Assembly (NCBI RefSeq): GCF_050948215.1
Contig: NC_135164.1
Span: 8,003,116 to 8,067,115, forward strand
Direction: 5' to 3'
Length of the DNA: 64,000 bases
DNA from: Halictus rubicundus
Lineage: Eukaryota; Arthropoda; Insecta; Hymenoptera; Halictidae
Below, in pieces: positions 34,377 through 45,885 of this stretch. Made by a program: the position numbers and the translations under genes. The notes under the pieces are model-generated. The model did no database searches. It saw nothing but the letters and a program-made list of their open reading frames with translations, and was not told the origin of the DNA. Each line of letters begins with the position of its first letter. Positions within the stretch are counted from its first letter, which is position 1.

Positions 34377-36476
34377 CGACTCCCACCATGAGTTATTCAA
34401 GGTTTTCGGGCACGTGGTGGGGGTTGTGGCCTGGGATCATACGATACCTCATTTGGGAACAGCAACAACTTTCGAGCCTCCATTCATCCTTCGTAAGATT
34501 ACATAAGCCGGTGTTTCGCGAACATTTAACGCTTTATACTGTCAGAAGTAACGAGACAGAAGTGAAATTGGGTTCGACACGACACCCCGTAACGTCCGAG
34601 CCGTCGAAAACGATAAAACGCCGCGGCGCGGCGCTGGTTCCGTGCTTCCAGTCATTTATTCGTTCCTGCGGGCATAATTAATATCATTATTGTGATGTCA
34701 ACGGGAGGAAACAGTACGAGCACGTCGAGCGTGCGTTACACGAGTGGTATATATACCGACTAGACAGGCTACCGCGCTGGTTATGCTAAATACGATCAAA
34801 CAATGTTGTTTTATGCTAAGTGACCCCTGTCACGCCGAGAAAGACAATGCCGCTTGTCTGTTCTCCGCGAAATGCATCAGGATGTCTGCCCGGCCAGCCA
34901 CAGGAAACCTTCTGCTTGGGTATCATTATCTCTGCTCCTTTCCAGATTGATTGTACCGCCACGCTCTTGCGTCGATCCAAATTTTCTACGAAAAATAGAA
35001 CGTATGATTTCGGTCAATTAACTCGTTTCCCTCTGACTTTCCCTCGAACGATGTTAATTATTTCACCGTTTTTAAGCGCCTCTTAAAACCCAATGAGAAA
35101 TACAGAAGCCACTGTGCAAACAGAAATTCGTATAATTATCAAGAGTTTATTTGTATTCGGAAAATGTTACGTGCTGAAAACAATTTGAAAGAGTATATAT
35201 CATAAATATTGTTTCCGGTCAGTCTGCATGAATACGATACTTTCATTCGATAGGTCCAAGCAATGAATTTTAAAAGAATCAATATTTCAAAATTTACTTT
35301 CCCCAAAAAAAGAATATCAACCTCAGCTATACAAGCAATGCAATCTAAAAGTGTACGTCATTTGAAATTGTTGAAAGTAAACGGAAGATCTAAGCGAAAG
35401 AGACAGTTTAGTGATCAAATAGATATTAATAATCAATACAAATTCCGATTTGAATTGGAATTTGACTTTCGACCGGCGCTTGTCTTTTCATTTGGGCCAT
35501 GGTGGACACCACTAAGAGAAATGTGCTATTATCAAGATTGCACCGTTACGTTAATATATTTCGCAGTTGTTTGCCATCATAAAATTTTTAATTTTGTGTT
35601 GTTGCCCGCTGGTGCAACTTCAAAAATTCGGCAGCGAAAGGGTACAACGTTAGGTCTTAATGGTTCCATGCCCGAGCCTGGTAGAGGGTCTATGACGATT
35701 CAAGTTTTCTGAAATATTCGGTCTAATGATAGCATTGATAACGTGTATGAAATAATTAATGCGCGGCATTGAGCTGATGCTCAAAAATGCTCGCCGGCTT
35801 TCAAAGAAGTCGGCTTACGACTGTAATTCAATCGGGATGAATAGTTACAATCTGTAGCTCGAATGTAATCTTTCCATTATGGCGTACCCGGTGCGAGCAT
35901 TACCTGGTACAATGTTCGTTAAAATCGCTGGGAAGCTGAGACCGGCCGAGAGGATGGCTTGGCACCGAGTCCGTCATTCGTTGTGCGTGGGATTACCGAT
36001 GCAAATTTGCACTACCGCGGAACATAATTGGCCGACATTGTGCGTTCGTTAGCCGCGTATTCTGCCACTTATCGGTGCCGCCGCGAAAGGGACAAACGTT
36101 GAATAGCAGCCTCCTAATTGAAGAAACGTCGTTTCCCGCCGCATCGCGGTTTTCACGCCGCCAACGAAGAATGGAGGACTCCGAACTGTCGGAAACGAAC
36201 AAACATTTTTCTTTCGTTTTTCTTTTTTCTCGCGGTCTTGCGTACCTGACATTGAGAAAGGCACAGAGGAGAGCTGCTAATTATGGAAAACCATTGTGCG
36301 GATACACCGAGTACATAGAACGCATGAAATGCAGCCATAAGCGAGGTGGAGCTAAGGTTCTTCATAATTAGACTGTGACTCTTCGTGCGAAACAAAACGG
36401 CGTTTACAACGATTACGAGTAAGAGAGGCACGGTCAAAATGTGATTCTGGTTTAATAATTTCATCGAGTTGGGGAT
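34377..36476. other. No supported gene
   Basis: The longest ATG-started frame is 35263-35712 (149 codons, K/R/S-rich start, then hydrophobic stretches). It has no recognisable domain, no second exon and AT-driven codon use, so I do not call it. A perfect palindrome GGTATATATACC lies at about 34746-34757. The stretch at 35930-36250 is moderately CpG-rich. Confidence 0.45.
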
Positions 36477-36672
36477 ACAGTCTTCGCTCGATATATGTCC
36501 CAAATATCTAGCCGATAAAAGTCTAGCATGCACCATGTAAGTAACATTTGTATTGTTTCAAATAACCAAGATATTCAAGTGGACAGAGCTCGTGGGACAC
36601 ACTGTATATACACCTCAACCCCAGGGGCAGCTTATCGAGTTGTGTTGTGGACATATATCGAGTAAACACCGT
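36477..36672. mobile_element. ACAGTG-family MITE with a nested element fragment
   Basis: The left end (ACAGTCTTCGCTCGATATAT) plus CCAAATATCTAGCCGATAAA match the reverse complement of 720-861. The right end GGACATATATCGAGTAAACA followed by CCGT completes the inverted repeat. The middle is replaced at 36536-36604 by a fragment of the CAGTGTGTCCCACGAG element also found at 31266, so this is a composite. Confidence 0.75.
36536..36604 (-). repeat. Nested fragment of the CAGTGTGTCCCACGAG element
   Basis: On the minus strand it begins CAGTGTGTCCCACGAGCTCT right after TA and runs to GTTACTTACA, matching 31266-31338. It interrupts the MITE at 36477-36672, so it inserted later or was captured by recombination. 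Confidence 0.72.
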
Positions 36673-37585
36673 AGCATGTGTCAGCGTTCTCTTAATATTT
36701 TCACTCTTACGCGTGTTACCTGTTCTGTTATTTTTGAACGCGTAAAAGTCCGCGGTCTGCTAATGAATGATACATTTTCTATCCATTAGCGCAATCTTTC
36801 TGTACCGTCAAATTGTTGGTCTCCTTTTTCCAATCAATTAGCCGTAACTGATTAAACCATATTTAATCGGAAATTGTCGGGACGGGACATCAATCACTCT
36901 CTCGATTAATCGCGCGAACCGAAGGGAATCACGGAGTCTCCTGTTTCAGCGGGCAGCCGGTATCTGGGCTTCCTATGCGAACGCTATTTCCAGCTAGATA
37001 AAAGCATTTTTCCGTTCGCCGCTGTCATCGCACTTTCACCAGCGACAAATTTCGCCCGCGCAGGCAGGAAGTCGTCTGATAATCCATTTATCAAAGCGAT
37101 ACTCATTTTTGCAGGTGCTGCACGGCTGCAATACATCCGCCGAGAGCCTGCCCGAACCATAGAAACCATAGAATCTGGGTAAACCCTGTTATCAATGGGA
37201 TATCAACGCGTTCAGCACAGGCCGCGACATCCTCTCGACGTCCTTCGCCGCACGGCCCGGACGTTCGCGTTTCTCCCGTCGACTTGACGAAACGATTTAT
37301 TACGTTCATTTGTGAGTCCAATAATTGATGTGAACGTATCTAATCTATTCGCCTTTTTCGTTCGGCGAAACATTAGACATTAGCCGACTCCGAACGATAG
37401 AGTCTAGTTAAACTACGTTCTACACCTTGTCCCGAGAGGATCGTATACGCGACACACGTTTACACGTATCATTCGTCACTTTCTGACATCGGGCCGACGC
37501 GTGTGATTTTGACAACGCGAATGTTACGAACCGTTCCGATCAAGAAACACTAATACGCTCTGCAGATTTATTAATGCCATTTTAA
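36673..37585. other. No gene seen
   Basis: Unique DNA with a CpG-rich stretch at 36900-37300. Short minus-strand frames (36984-37321) have no domain. Confidence 0.45.
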
Positions 37586-37825
37586 CCCTTTGCACTCGGA
37601 GCTATTTTACCTCCAAAAGGAAACGTTTATTCCGACCTAGAATTTTTCCCTTCTATATATTTGTTTTCATGTTACACATTAGAAAATGATGCAATTTACT
37701 CGTACAATACCGATGTGTTCAGTAATTTATTGAATACAAGTAAATTTAATAATGCGAAACATATTTTGAATAATGATACAGCAATTTTTAGTGGTGCCTT
37801 ACGGTCACCATTCGAGTGCCGAGGG
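37586..37825. mobile_element. piggyBac-type MITE (CCCTTTGCACTCG family), 240 bp
   Basis: Perfect TTAA duplication (37582-37585, 37826-37829). The left end is CCCTTTGCACTCGGAGC and the right end CGAGTGCCGAGGG. It appears to be the fullest copy in the window: it contains a segment (ACCTCCAAAAGGAAACG and GACCTAGAATTTTTCCC) missing from the 9.7-kb copy but present in the 20.4- and 30.0-kb fragments. No coding capacity. Confidence 0.92.
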
Positions 37826-37997
37826 TTAAGATACAAATCCTACCCTCAGTTCTCGCGTACGCGTATGTAATTTTATTTTTAAATCAAGTTTGTTTCAATG
37901 TCAATCGATGCTTTTCATACCAGTAGAAAAATCAATATATTGACGATATGCTACGTTTGATCAACACGTGGTGGTAAAGAATACGCTCTTATCTATT

Positions 37998-38076
37998 ACA
38001 GTGTTTACTCGATATCTGTCCAAAACACGGGTCCAGTCACGGACATATATCGGTCAGGAGATACTATTCTTACACT
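37998..38076 (+). mobile_element. Half copy of the ACAGTG-family MITE
   Basis: ACAGTGTTTACTCGATATCT begins a match to the left half of 720-861, including GGACATATATCGGTCAGGAG. The right TIR is absent, so the copy is truncated. Confidence 0.75.
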
Positions 38077-39068
38077 CCTCGTTTCTAGATACCCCGCGAA
38101 AGGTTAGGTTTGTACAGCTTTTAAATGAATTTTGGTTGTGCCTGAAGGACGAATTCGGTCATGGGGAAAAGCCGGAGTTTGCTATAGTAATCCGAACAGT
38201 TTTTGTGCGAATGATCGACAATATATTTCAATGGTAAGGACCAACATCCGTCCAATTACCGATAATTTTTGTGTCGCGTAAAAATCCCTGCCAATCCGCA
38301 ATACTATCCCTAATGATTGCTGGCTTCCTTATCGAGAATGATTATTTTGAGTCCCACGGTTCGCGACGATGGAAAACCATTGTGCCTCTCGATTTCAGCA
38401 ACGCACGGTTGGAATCGCGCCGGGAAATCTGTAAATTCTAATGAAGGAGGAAGCGATAAAAGTAAATGGACTCGGTAACGATTGCATTACAGACAGTTGA
38501 AACGGCGTGCATCGGGTCCGGACTGCAGCTGCGGCGCTGGAATGACGCAAAGGAGCCGGATAATATTGTAGAAAATGCATAAATTCCAGCCGGTCGACGT
38601 AAATAACACGCCGCGTAAACATTCTAGCACGCGATCCTCTCAGCGCTCGCTTCCGGTAATTTATGGCGAAATCGATGATGTCGCGCCGACGACTGTGCGC
38701 GCCGTTCAAACGACAACGCACCTGGGAAAATTCGCCGCGGGGCATGTCCACTAAATAATCGAACTAAATAATCGCCGAATAAAATAATTCCCCCGGAGTG
38801 TAAGGAGGAAGCGATAAACGTAACCGATCCTAACGACCGTTCCGATACGAGTACACACCGGTCTGCCATCACGCTCGGACATCGCAACGTGTTACCGTAA
38901 TGGATAGAAATATACCACGCGCGATAAATTATCGATCGACTAACCGCGCTCGCGAGCTGTTAATGCGCGCATCTACTTACGCCATTTCCTGATCTCACCA
39001 CTGGCCTAACTCGTAACGCGAACCCCCTGGCCCTCGTCTCAAACGATTCTCTCTTTCCTCTTTGTATT
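38077..39068. other. No gene seen; locally duplicated AGGAGGAAGCGATAAA motif
   Basis: CpG-containing unique DNA next to the mariner element. AAGGAGGAAGCGATAAA followed by A/CGTAA occurs twice, at about 38445 and 38803. Frames on the minus strand (38395-38887) read through both but show no domain. Confidence 0.4.
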
Positions 39069-40324
39069 TTAGGTGAAATAAAATCCAATTTTTTTATCAA
39101 AGCAATGAACTTTAATCAATAAAATATTTTCCATCTTGTTCTATGATCTTTCGCCATCTTTCTGGTAGCTTCATAATTCCGCGCTCATAAAACTTCTGAT
39201 CCTTTTCGGTGAAAAACTGATCCAAGTGCGATTTCAGACCACCATCATTAGTGAAAGTTTTACCATTCAAAGAGTTTTGTAAACTTCGGAATAAATGATA
39301 ATCTGATGGTGCAATGCCAGGGCTATACGGTGGATATGACATCACTTCCCAACCAAGCTCCGATAACTTTTCACGTGTTACCAAAGATGTGTGTGGCATA
39401 GCGTTATCATGGTGGAACACGATTCCTTTGCGACTTGCCAACTCTGGCCGTTTTTCTTTGATTGCTATGTCCAGTTTTGTTAGTTGTCGACAATAAACAT
39501 CTGAATTGATGGTTTGGTTCCTTGGGAGAAGCTCAAAATACACAATACCTTTGTAATCCCGCCAAACTGGCAACGTGATCTTCTTTTGGTGCAATTCAGC
39601 TTTCGGCGTGGTTTGGGCTGATTCGTCACGCTTCGACCATGATCGTTTCCGAGTTGTGTTATTGCGAACAACCCATTTCTCATCACCAGTGATGATTCGC
39701 TTCAGAAAAGGGTCGATTTCATTTCGTTTGAGATGCATATCGCATCTGTTGATGCGTTGCGTTAAGTGAATTTCTTTTAATTCGTGTGGGACCCAAATAT
39801 CGAGCTTCTTAACGATTCCGAGACTTTTTAAACGATATTCTATAGTTGTATGCGAGACATTTAACCTGTCTGCAATCTCTCGGACAGTTATATGACGATC
39901 CGATTCAATAATGGCTTTCATTTGGTCATCGTCAACTTCAGATGGTCGACCAGAACGTTGGTCGTCTTTAAGTGAGAAATTTCTAGAACGGAATTTTTTC
40001 AACCAATTCTGGCACGTGCGTTCTGTTAAGCAATCCACACCATAAACTTCACATGTATCTTTGTGAGCCTCGGCAGCTTTTTTACCTCTACGGAAATAAA
40101 AAAGCAATATGTGCCTATAATGTTAGTTTTTGCACTCCATGTTCAAATTGACACGGAACTAACAATTTTAATCAAAATTACGTGTAATTTGCTTCAAAAG
40201 TAACCTAAAAGATGCAGTTATGAAATGTCAGAAAGAAAACAAATGCAACGTTAACAGAAGTCGATCAAACAAAACATAAAGGTATCTATTAGTGAAAACC
40301 GAAATTACTTTCTTGCCAACCTAA
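39069..40324 (-). mobile_element. mariner element, one TIR clear
   Basis: The 5' end of the element (minus strand, 40324 leftward) begins TTAGGTTGGCAAGAAAGTAA and continues TTTCGGTTTT, a classic mariner terminal repeat, flanked by TA at 40325-40326. About 180 bp of leader precede the transposase frame. At the other end, downstream of the stop, the sequence runs through GATTAAAGTTCATTGCTTTG to about 39069, but no matching terminal repeat is visible, so the 3' end is probably truncated. The left boundary is approximate. Mariners move by cut-and-paste into TA. This copy lacks the two intact ends and intact frame needed for mobility. Confidence 0.9.
39112..40140 (-). pseudogene. mariner transposase, D,D34D, with a nonsense codon near the start
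   Basis: The frame runs 331 codons without a stop from 40107 to 39112. The natural ATG is 11 codons further upstream (40138-40140), and codon 6 from it is TAA (40123-40125). Counting from 40107, there is an N-terminal helix-turn-helix (about residues 1-45), a GRPSE linker (53-57), a second helix-turn-helix (about 73-100) and WVPHEL (105-110). The catalytic aspartates are D142 in TGDEKW, D234 in HHDNAMPH and D269 in APSDYHLF. Exactly 34 residues separate the last two, the mariner signature. Total length from the ATG (342) fits the family's roughly 345. Changes at usually conserved places (VWRD for VWWD, HDNAMPH for HDNARPH, YSPGIAP for YSPDLAP) indicate decay. The enzyme cuts and joins element ends in the nucleus. 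The product is often mislabelled SETMAR-like in insect annotation. Confidence 0.92.
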
Positions 40325-40480
40325 TAGTTCATTGCACAAGGAGCTTTCGTGCGATAGTTCCGCGATTTTCCCACTGCACTTTTTCATTAGCCCATTCGGA
40401 AGCTATCTTACCATGCACAGGTCATTGCATAAAAGAATAAACATACTATAACCTTTGCGTATGCATGAGTCTTCCGGATC

Positions 40481-40880
40481 GCACATGGGTCGAATGGTTC
40501 CCAGCAACCCCTGCATAAATTTACTGTAGAAATAAAAGAAATAGAATAAAATAGAAATAGAAATAGAAATAATAGAAATTTTCTAGTATATTTTACAAAT
40601 AATAAATTCGGCACATGGGTCGAATGGTTCCCAGCAACCCCTACATAAATTTACTTTAGAAATAAAAGAAATAGAATAAAATAGAAATAGAAATAGAAAT
40701 AATAGAAATTTTCTAGTATATTTTACAAATAATAAATTCGGCACATGGATCGAATGGTTCCCAGCAACCCCTGCATAAATTTACTGTAGAAGTAAAAGAA
40801 ATAGAATAAAATAGAAATAGAAATAGAAATAATAGAAATTTTCTCGTATATTTTACAAATAATAAATTCGGCACATGGTA
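40481..40880. repeat. Tandem array, three copies of a 130-bp unit
   Basis: Units start at 40481, 40611 and 40741 with GCACATGGGTCGAATGG (A for G at one place in the third), and a truncated fourth begins at 40871. Each unit holds an inner simple-sequence tract of AGAAAT/AATAGAAAT repeats and ends AATAATAAATTCG. Divergence between units is a few bases only. The array lies about 150 bp from the mariner TIR. Non-coding. Confidence 0.93.
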
Positions 40881-41958
40881 TATTCAACGACCCCTGTCAA
40901 ACTTTTCGCCGTCGTGACTTTATCTCGCATATCGTTTGTTTAATTACGGTATCGACGTTGGGTATCGCTATCAAAACATTAACAATCCCGTTTCAATAAC
41001 TGTTTATTAGTACACAAGGTAATCGCTGATTCATCGAGTATCAAAGGAGGACGCTGGCAATGAATCTCTCCGTATCTTAACCGCGCTCGGTTATACGACG
41101 GCTTCGATCGAAATCCGATATGCCGATATGCGAAATCTCGCAAAAAGCGAAACTGTTCCAAGATCATCTCGAAATCTTCTTGGCGATGCTTTACGACCGA
41201 GCCCCGCCATTACCTAGCGTTTATTACATCTCGGGCCCTCTACGGTACAACGCAACCTGATGGCACTGCAATTACGCGAGATAGTCGATGCGCTAATTAA
41301 TTAGGATATAAAATAGTCTTTAACGGAGCGAGGAAGCAGTAAAGATAACCGTCTCCGACGATAAATATCGTGTCGATACCTCGGATACAAACTAACGAGA
41401 CGAGGTTGCATCAACCGCGCCGTGGTACCGTTCACCGTAACAGGAGAGTTAGCCGATCGGCAAAAACGTCACCGGCACTCCGGATGTTCCGCGTTTCATT
41501 CAATCGTATGGCAGACTCCCGAGCATAATTCCCGCTTCAACCAACTCGGACCTTGCGAGAAGTATAGCCCCGTTCACAGAAGTATCACCCCGTTTAAACA
41601 TTTAATGTTTGGGCATTAAATGGCCACCGATGGTACACGTGGCACGGAACGTGTTAAAAATATTAAAATTTTGGTCAGCATAAACAAGGTAGTGGTCTAC
41701 CCACTGTTCTAGTATTAGACGAAATATCCTTGAAAGAAAAGTAAAAACAATTGAATTTAGACGAAATGTCGTTTTCTATAGTATCAACATCAAACCTCGG
41801 ATAATAAAGAGTAGTTTAAGTTGTATATAATTTAGAATTTGTTACTGATTCGTTCAAAAACTGTGACCATCCATTTTCATCAGCCATTGTAACAATATCC
41901 ACTTATAAATTACAAGATGCGACAAAGTTCGCACAGGATGTTAATAAGCTCCTTTTAA
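40881..41958. other. No gene seen; a possible MITE end at 41600-41653
   Basis: Moderately CpG-rich up to 41600. GTACACGTGGCACGGAACGTG followed by TTAA (about 41632-41656) resembles the outer end of the CACTTTGAnnGCC/CACGTT type of TTAA elements, with a CATTTAATG-type hairpin just before it. No opposite end is convincing. Confidence 0.4.
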
Positions 41959-41994
41959 CCCTTCGCACTCTAAGCCATTTTAACGTGCGAAGGG
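41959..41994. mobile_element. 36-bp micro-MITE with CCCTTCGCAC ends
   Basis: TTAA (41955-41958), then CCCTTCGCAC, 16 bp, then GTGCGAAGGG and TTTA (41995-41998). The 10-bp ends are perfect inverted repeats and match the terminus of the CCCTTTGCACTCG family. This looks like an internal-deletion derivative reduced to its two ends, or a solo remnant created by nested excision. It could also form a simple hairpin. Confidence 0.7.
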
Positions 41995-41998
41995 TTTA

Positions 41999-44900
41999 CC
42001 AGAAAAGGAGGGAGTGTAAAAATTTCGAATTTCTCAGGAAATCATTTATTTTTCCATCCCTAGATTCGTTCAGTGATGAAGAGTACATTAAATTCAAAAT
42101 TGATTAAAATTGACATTACCTTTTCCCACAAACATTTTTCACTTCTACTCATAGACGAATTTAGGAGTACCCAATTTTTAAAATAAAAAATATGCTGGAA
42201 CACCTAAATAAAAGTCGACTGCATTCGCAACGTGGACACTATAGTTCCCGGTTTGCAGTGCGTTGAATACTCAATAAGTCCCGCGACGTTATTCCCTGCT
42301 GTGCCCAATGATCCAGCACCAATCGAGACATAATCACTATCATTACACCACCTTGTTGCAATTGAATCAGTGACGTTCTCTCGCTACTAAGAAAGTCATG
42401 AAGCAATTCTAATTAAACTAGCCAGTGCTTATTACCTCTCTTCGTTTTACTTCGGCATAATTTTATTCCTTAATTAATTAAAGCATGCCCGAGCTGGCGC
42501 TGTGGCAATGCGGAAAATCGCGAGGACACTGCCACAGGCCTTAACATCAAGCTGCAATTGATTGCCTGACAAGGCAGCAATGAAACGAGTTCATAAAGAA
42601 CCAATGAAACGCGTACGGAAGCGTTTAATGCACTTGCATGCCTCAGATGCATAAAGTTGCACTGGCCGATGGAAAACGATGCAGGAGATCGAAGATGACT
42701 GAAGATATTAACTCCTTTCCTCCCAAATGATTAATATCTTTCTTCTGTAGGAAAATCTACGGTTGTAATTAATTTCTTTTTAGTTGATCGTAAAAGAATT
42801 GTAACCGGACAAATCTTTTCGATCGAGATTGCCCGCAAGAATCCGTTCTCTATAAATTTGCCTCGTGCCTCGTTTATTTTTGTACAAGGAATCGTGAAAT
42901 ATATGTGCACTTTTATAATAGTTATTTTCGTAAGTCAAAAGCCGTCTTCGACGCTACAATTACTGACCATTAAACGAGACTGATGCACATTGCTTTGCTA
43001 TTTAACGAAGAGATTGAATTTGTTCAGACCTTCTACGATTGTGCTCGAATAAACAAATTTATTCAGAAGCTTCTCATGAAAATATTTTTATAATCTCAAT
43101 GATCGTAGAAGAAGTTATTTTGACCAATCGAAAAATTCGGTTCTGAAACAATGAAAAGATACATTTCGGTTTATTGCGTGGTTAAATTAGACGTCAGATA
43201 AATCCGCGGATATAAACAATGTACAGGCTCGACGCGAACCGGTGCTTTGCTAATGAATCGTGCAAGAATTTACAACTCGGTGCACCCAGTCTGCGGGTAC
43301 CATGAGACACAATGCACCAGCTTTCCATGGTTTCTCCGGGGAAATCAAATACCAAATGTCTTAGTGTCGAAATGTGCTATTGTCGCCTTTCTATTACCGA
43401 GGGTAAATATTTCACACAGGAAAAACTGTAATCTCAAAAGACCATCCACCCACGTGAACACTTGTTGCCTATTGTTACTAAGATCCTTCCCTGCATCCAG
43501 GGAAAGTTCCACCTAATTTCTAACTTTGCGGGAGCTAGTTCAGATAATTAGCTATTTACATTGAGTCCAGTAAGAGGATTAACTTCGACCCGAACCAAGT
43601 GGGTTCAAAAATGCGTGAAAGAAAATTAATATCAGGAATGAAATTGATCGAGATATGAAATGTTTCAGACAACAGGAATAGCGTGGAACTAAAATTTCAA
43701 AATAGTCATTAAATAGTCGATATCACGTCTTTCAGTTGTGTGCGTTACTTGGAAACGTTTAATCAATCCTACTGGAACTTATAACGTGCCCTAGGAGCGA
43801 TAAACGTTAGCAACTTGTTAATTTAACAAGTGATTTATTTGGTGATCCTACGATCAAGGAATTGCGTTCAATATATTCACAGCTGGTACTCCTCTAATCC
43901 GCAAACAGTCCTGCCGTTGAAATTCACCAGCGGCGTATTATGTCACTGGAATGCCAGAACGAGTCGCGATTACGGTCATCGTGGCGTCGCTTCAACATTC
44001 CCAGAAGCGTCATTGGCCAATCGTTCGGGCAATGGAACCGAACCCTTTGACCCGTTTCTAGCCTCAATTCGCATTCCGGAATCGTAGAATAAGCGGCGCA
44101 GACAGTCTCATTAAACGCTTCTTGACATGAGCGAACGGACGGTGAAAGTGCGTGCATGTAGCGCGTTCTTTCCACGCCCGATACGAAAACGCGATCGAAC
44201 CTGCCCGACGTTAATTACAATGGAGCACATACGTGAAATTCGCCGGTAATTCCAACGCCCACGCGGCAATATAATAGCCGCAGGCTTTGAGATGTGGGAC
44301 GTTACCGGAAAATAAATAACGACGTTTCACTCCCTTAAAAAAATAATCCTCACTTTACGACACAGAACATCGTTCCCGGACTAAATTATCGAAAAAAAGA
44401 GGCACTCGCACGGTAATAACAATTTCGGACGGGCAGTTTTTAAATGCAAACGTGCTCCCGAAAAATTGAAAGTACCTTCAGGTGGATTTCTGAGATTTAT
44501 GTGTTTGCACACGTTTAAATATTATTACATTTATAATACCGATATGGATATAATTTTGTTAGTTATACTATAATTGGTGGACTGCAGATTTTATGCATTT
44601 GTTAGATGAATAAGTAAATCGAATAAATAGTAAAGATATTTAATTTAAAGATACTCTCGTATTATTTTGAAATAATTGAAATTATTAAGGGAAGTATAGT
44701 TGGAGTTTGAAGTACTGTCGGACTTCTTTGAAGTATTTCTGTAGGTATGCTCGGCAAGCAGTTCTTTTTTTTTTTGCTGCTGTCGAAAATAGGACGGAGA
44801 TCTATCTATCCGTTGGTGCCATAACTCGTTGGCATTAGTTCGTTCGCATTCCGCTCGAATTTCATCGGAGGCGCGAAAGAATTGCGGCGTTGTCGCATGA

Positions 44901-45885
44901 TTTCAATGAGCCTCAATAGTCCGGCCTTTCGTCTACACTCGGTTACGTGATTCTGCGCTAATAATTCACTGTCACCGATAGTTATCATGGTGACCGGTGA
45001 GCACGTCGCGTAGATCCGTGCTAATATTTCTAGATTTACCACGGTTAACGCGTAACGATGCCGAACGGTACAAAATGGTAACTTTCCAGTCGACTCCGCC
45101 GTGCATTCTTCGATAAGAAAAATTCAGAATAAATCTAGGACACGCGATGGTTTCCAAGCAGAAATGTTCAATGCTAAAAACTGCGGATAGAGTCGTGCAG
45201 ATATGCTAAAACGATACATAAAAATGTCCGATTTTTAACAGGGACTTTGAATAAAAACTATTTTTTACCAACAGTGTCGAAGTCAAGACATCAAATAACT
45301 GTAGCTTTTCGACTCCGTTACGATATAAAATTATTTGGTCCTCCGTGTTCCTTATTCAAGAGATTGCAATTTTGAAAGTGCCATGTACCGAAGGCGCGTT
45401 TATTTGCTACATTCTGACCAAACGACTGAATCATCATGTTTATTTTTCCACGTGTGCAATAAAAGTACAGAGGAATTATTTGTATCAGTACTGAAGTGAA
45501 CTGTATCGAAAAATAACGTTAAGAATCTAAATGAAAAATGAAGATCTCGAAGAACGGTGAACGAAGAGTATGCGTACGTGTATTGTGGTTAATTGTGCAA
45601 TATTATGTTGTACACGAATTATATCGAAGCAAAGATTTCGTAACAGAAAGGCAGTTACTTTTTATTTAATAATAAGACCAGAAAATTAGTGAATTGCAGA
45701 CCATTGAAAACCGCCTAATCATTTTTTGAAAGCACCAAAATAAGTGACCAAAATTCAAAGTTAAACAACATGTCAGAATTGATTACTTCCACAGAAATGT
45801 TTGTAAACATTTTATCTTAGCGGCGTTCATTATCGTTACGAATTGATATCAAAAATAAAAATATTGCAATATTTTCTCTCCTTAA
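41999..45885. other. No gene seen
   Basis: Nearly 4 kb with no supported gene. One copy of the motif GACTGCAGATTTTATGC lies at 44580. The segment at about 43075-43125 (CATGAAAATATTTTTATAAT, CTCAATGATCGTAG) weakly resembles the 15726-15809 repeat. Frames at 43247-43516, 43830-44087 and 43924-44175 (minus) lack domains. Confidence 0.45.

Noticed and set aside
35263..35712. 149-codon ATG frame
   Set aside because: No domain or neighbour supports it. Codon use follows AT content. It remains possible but unsupported.
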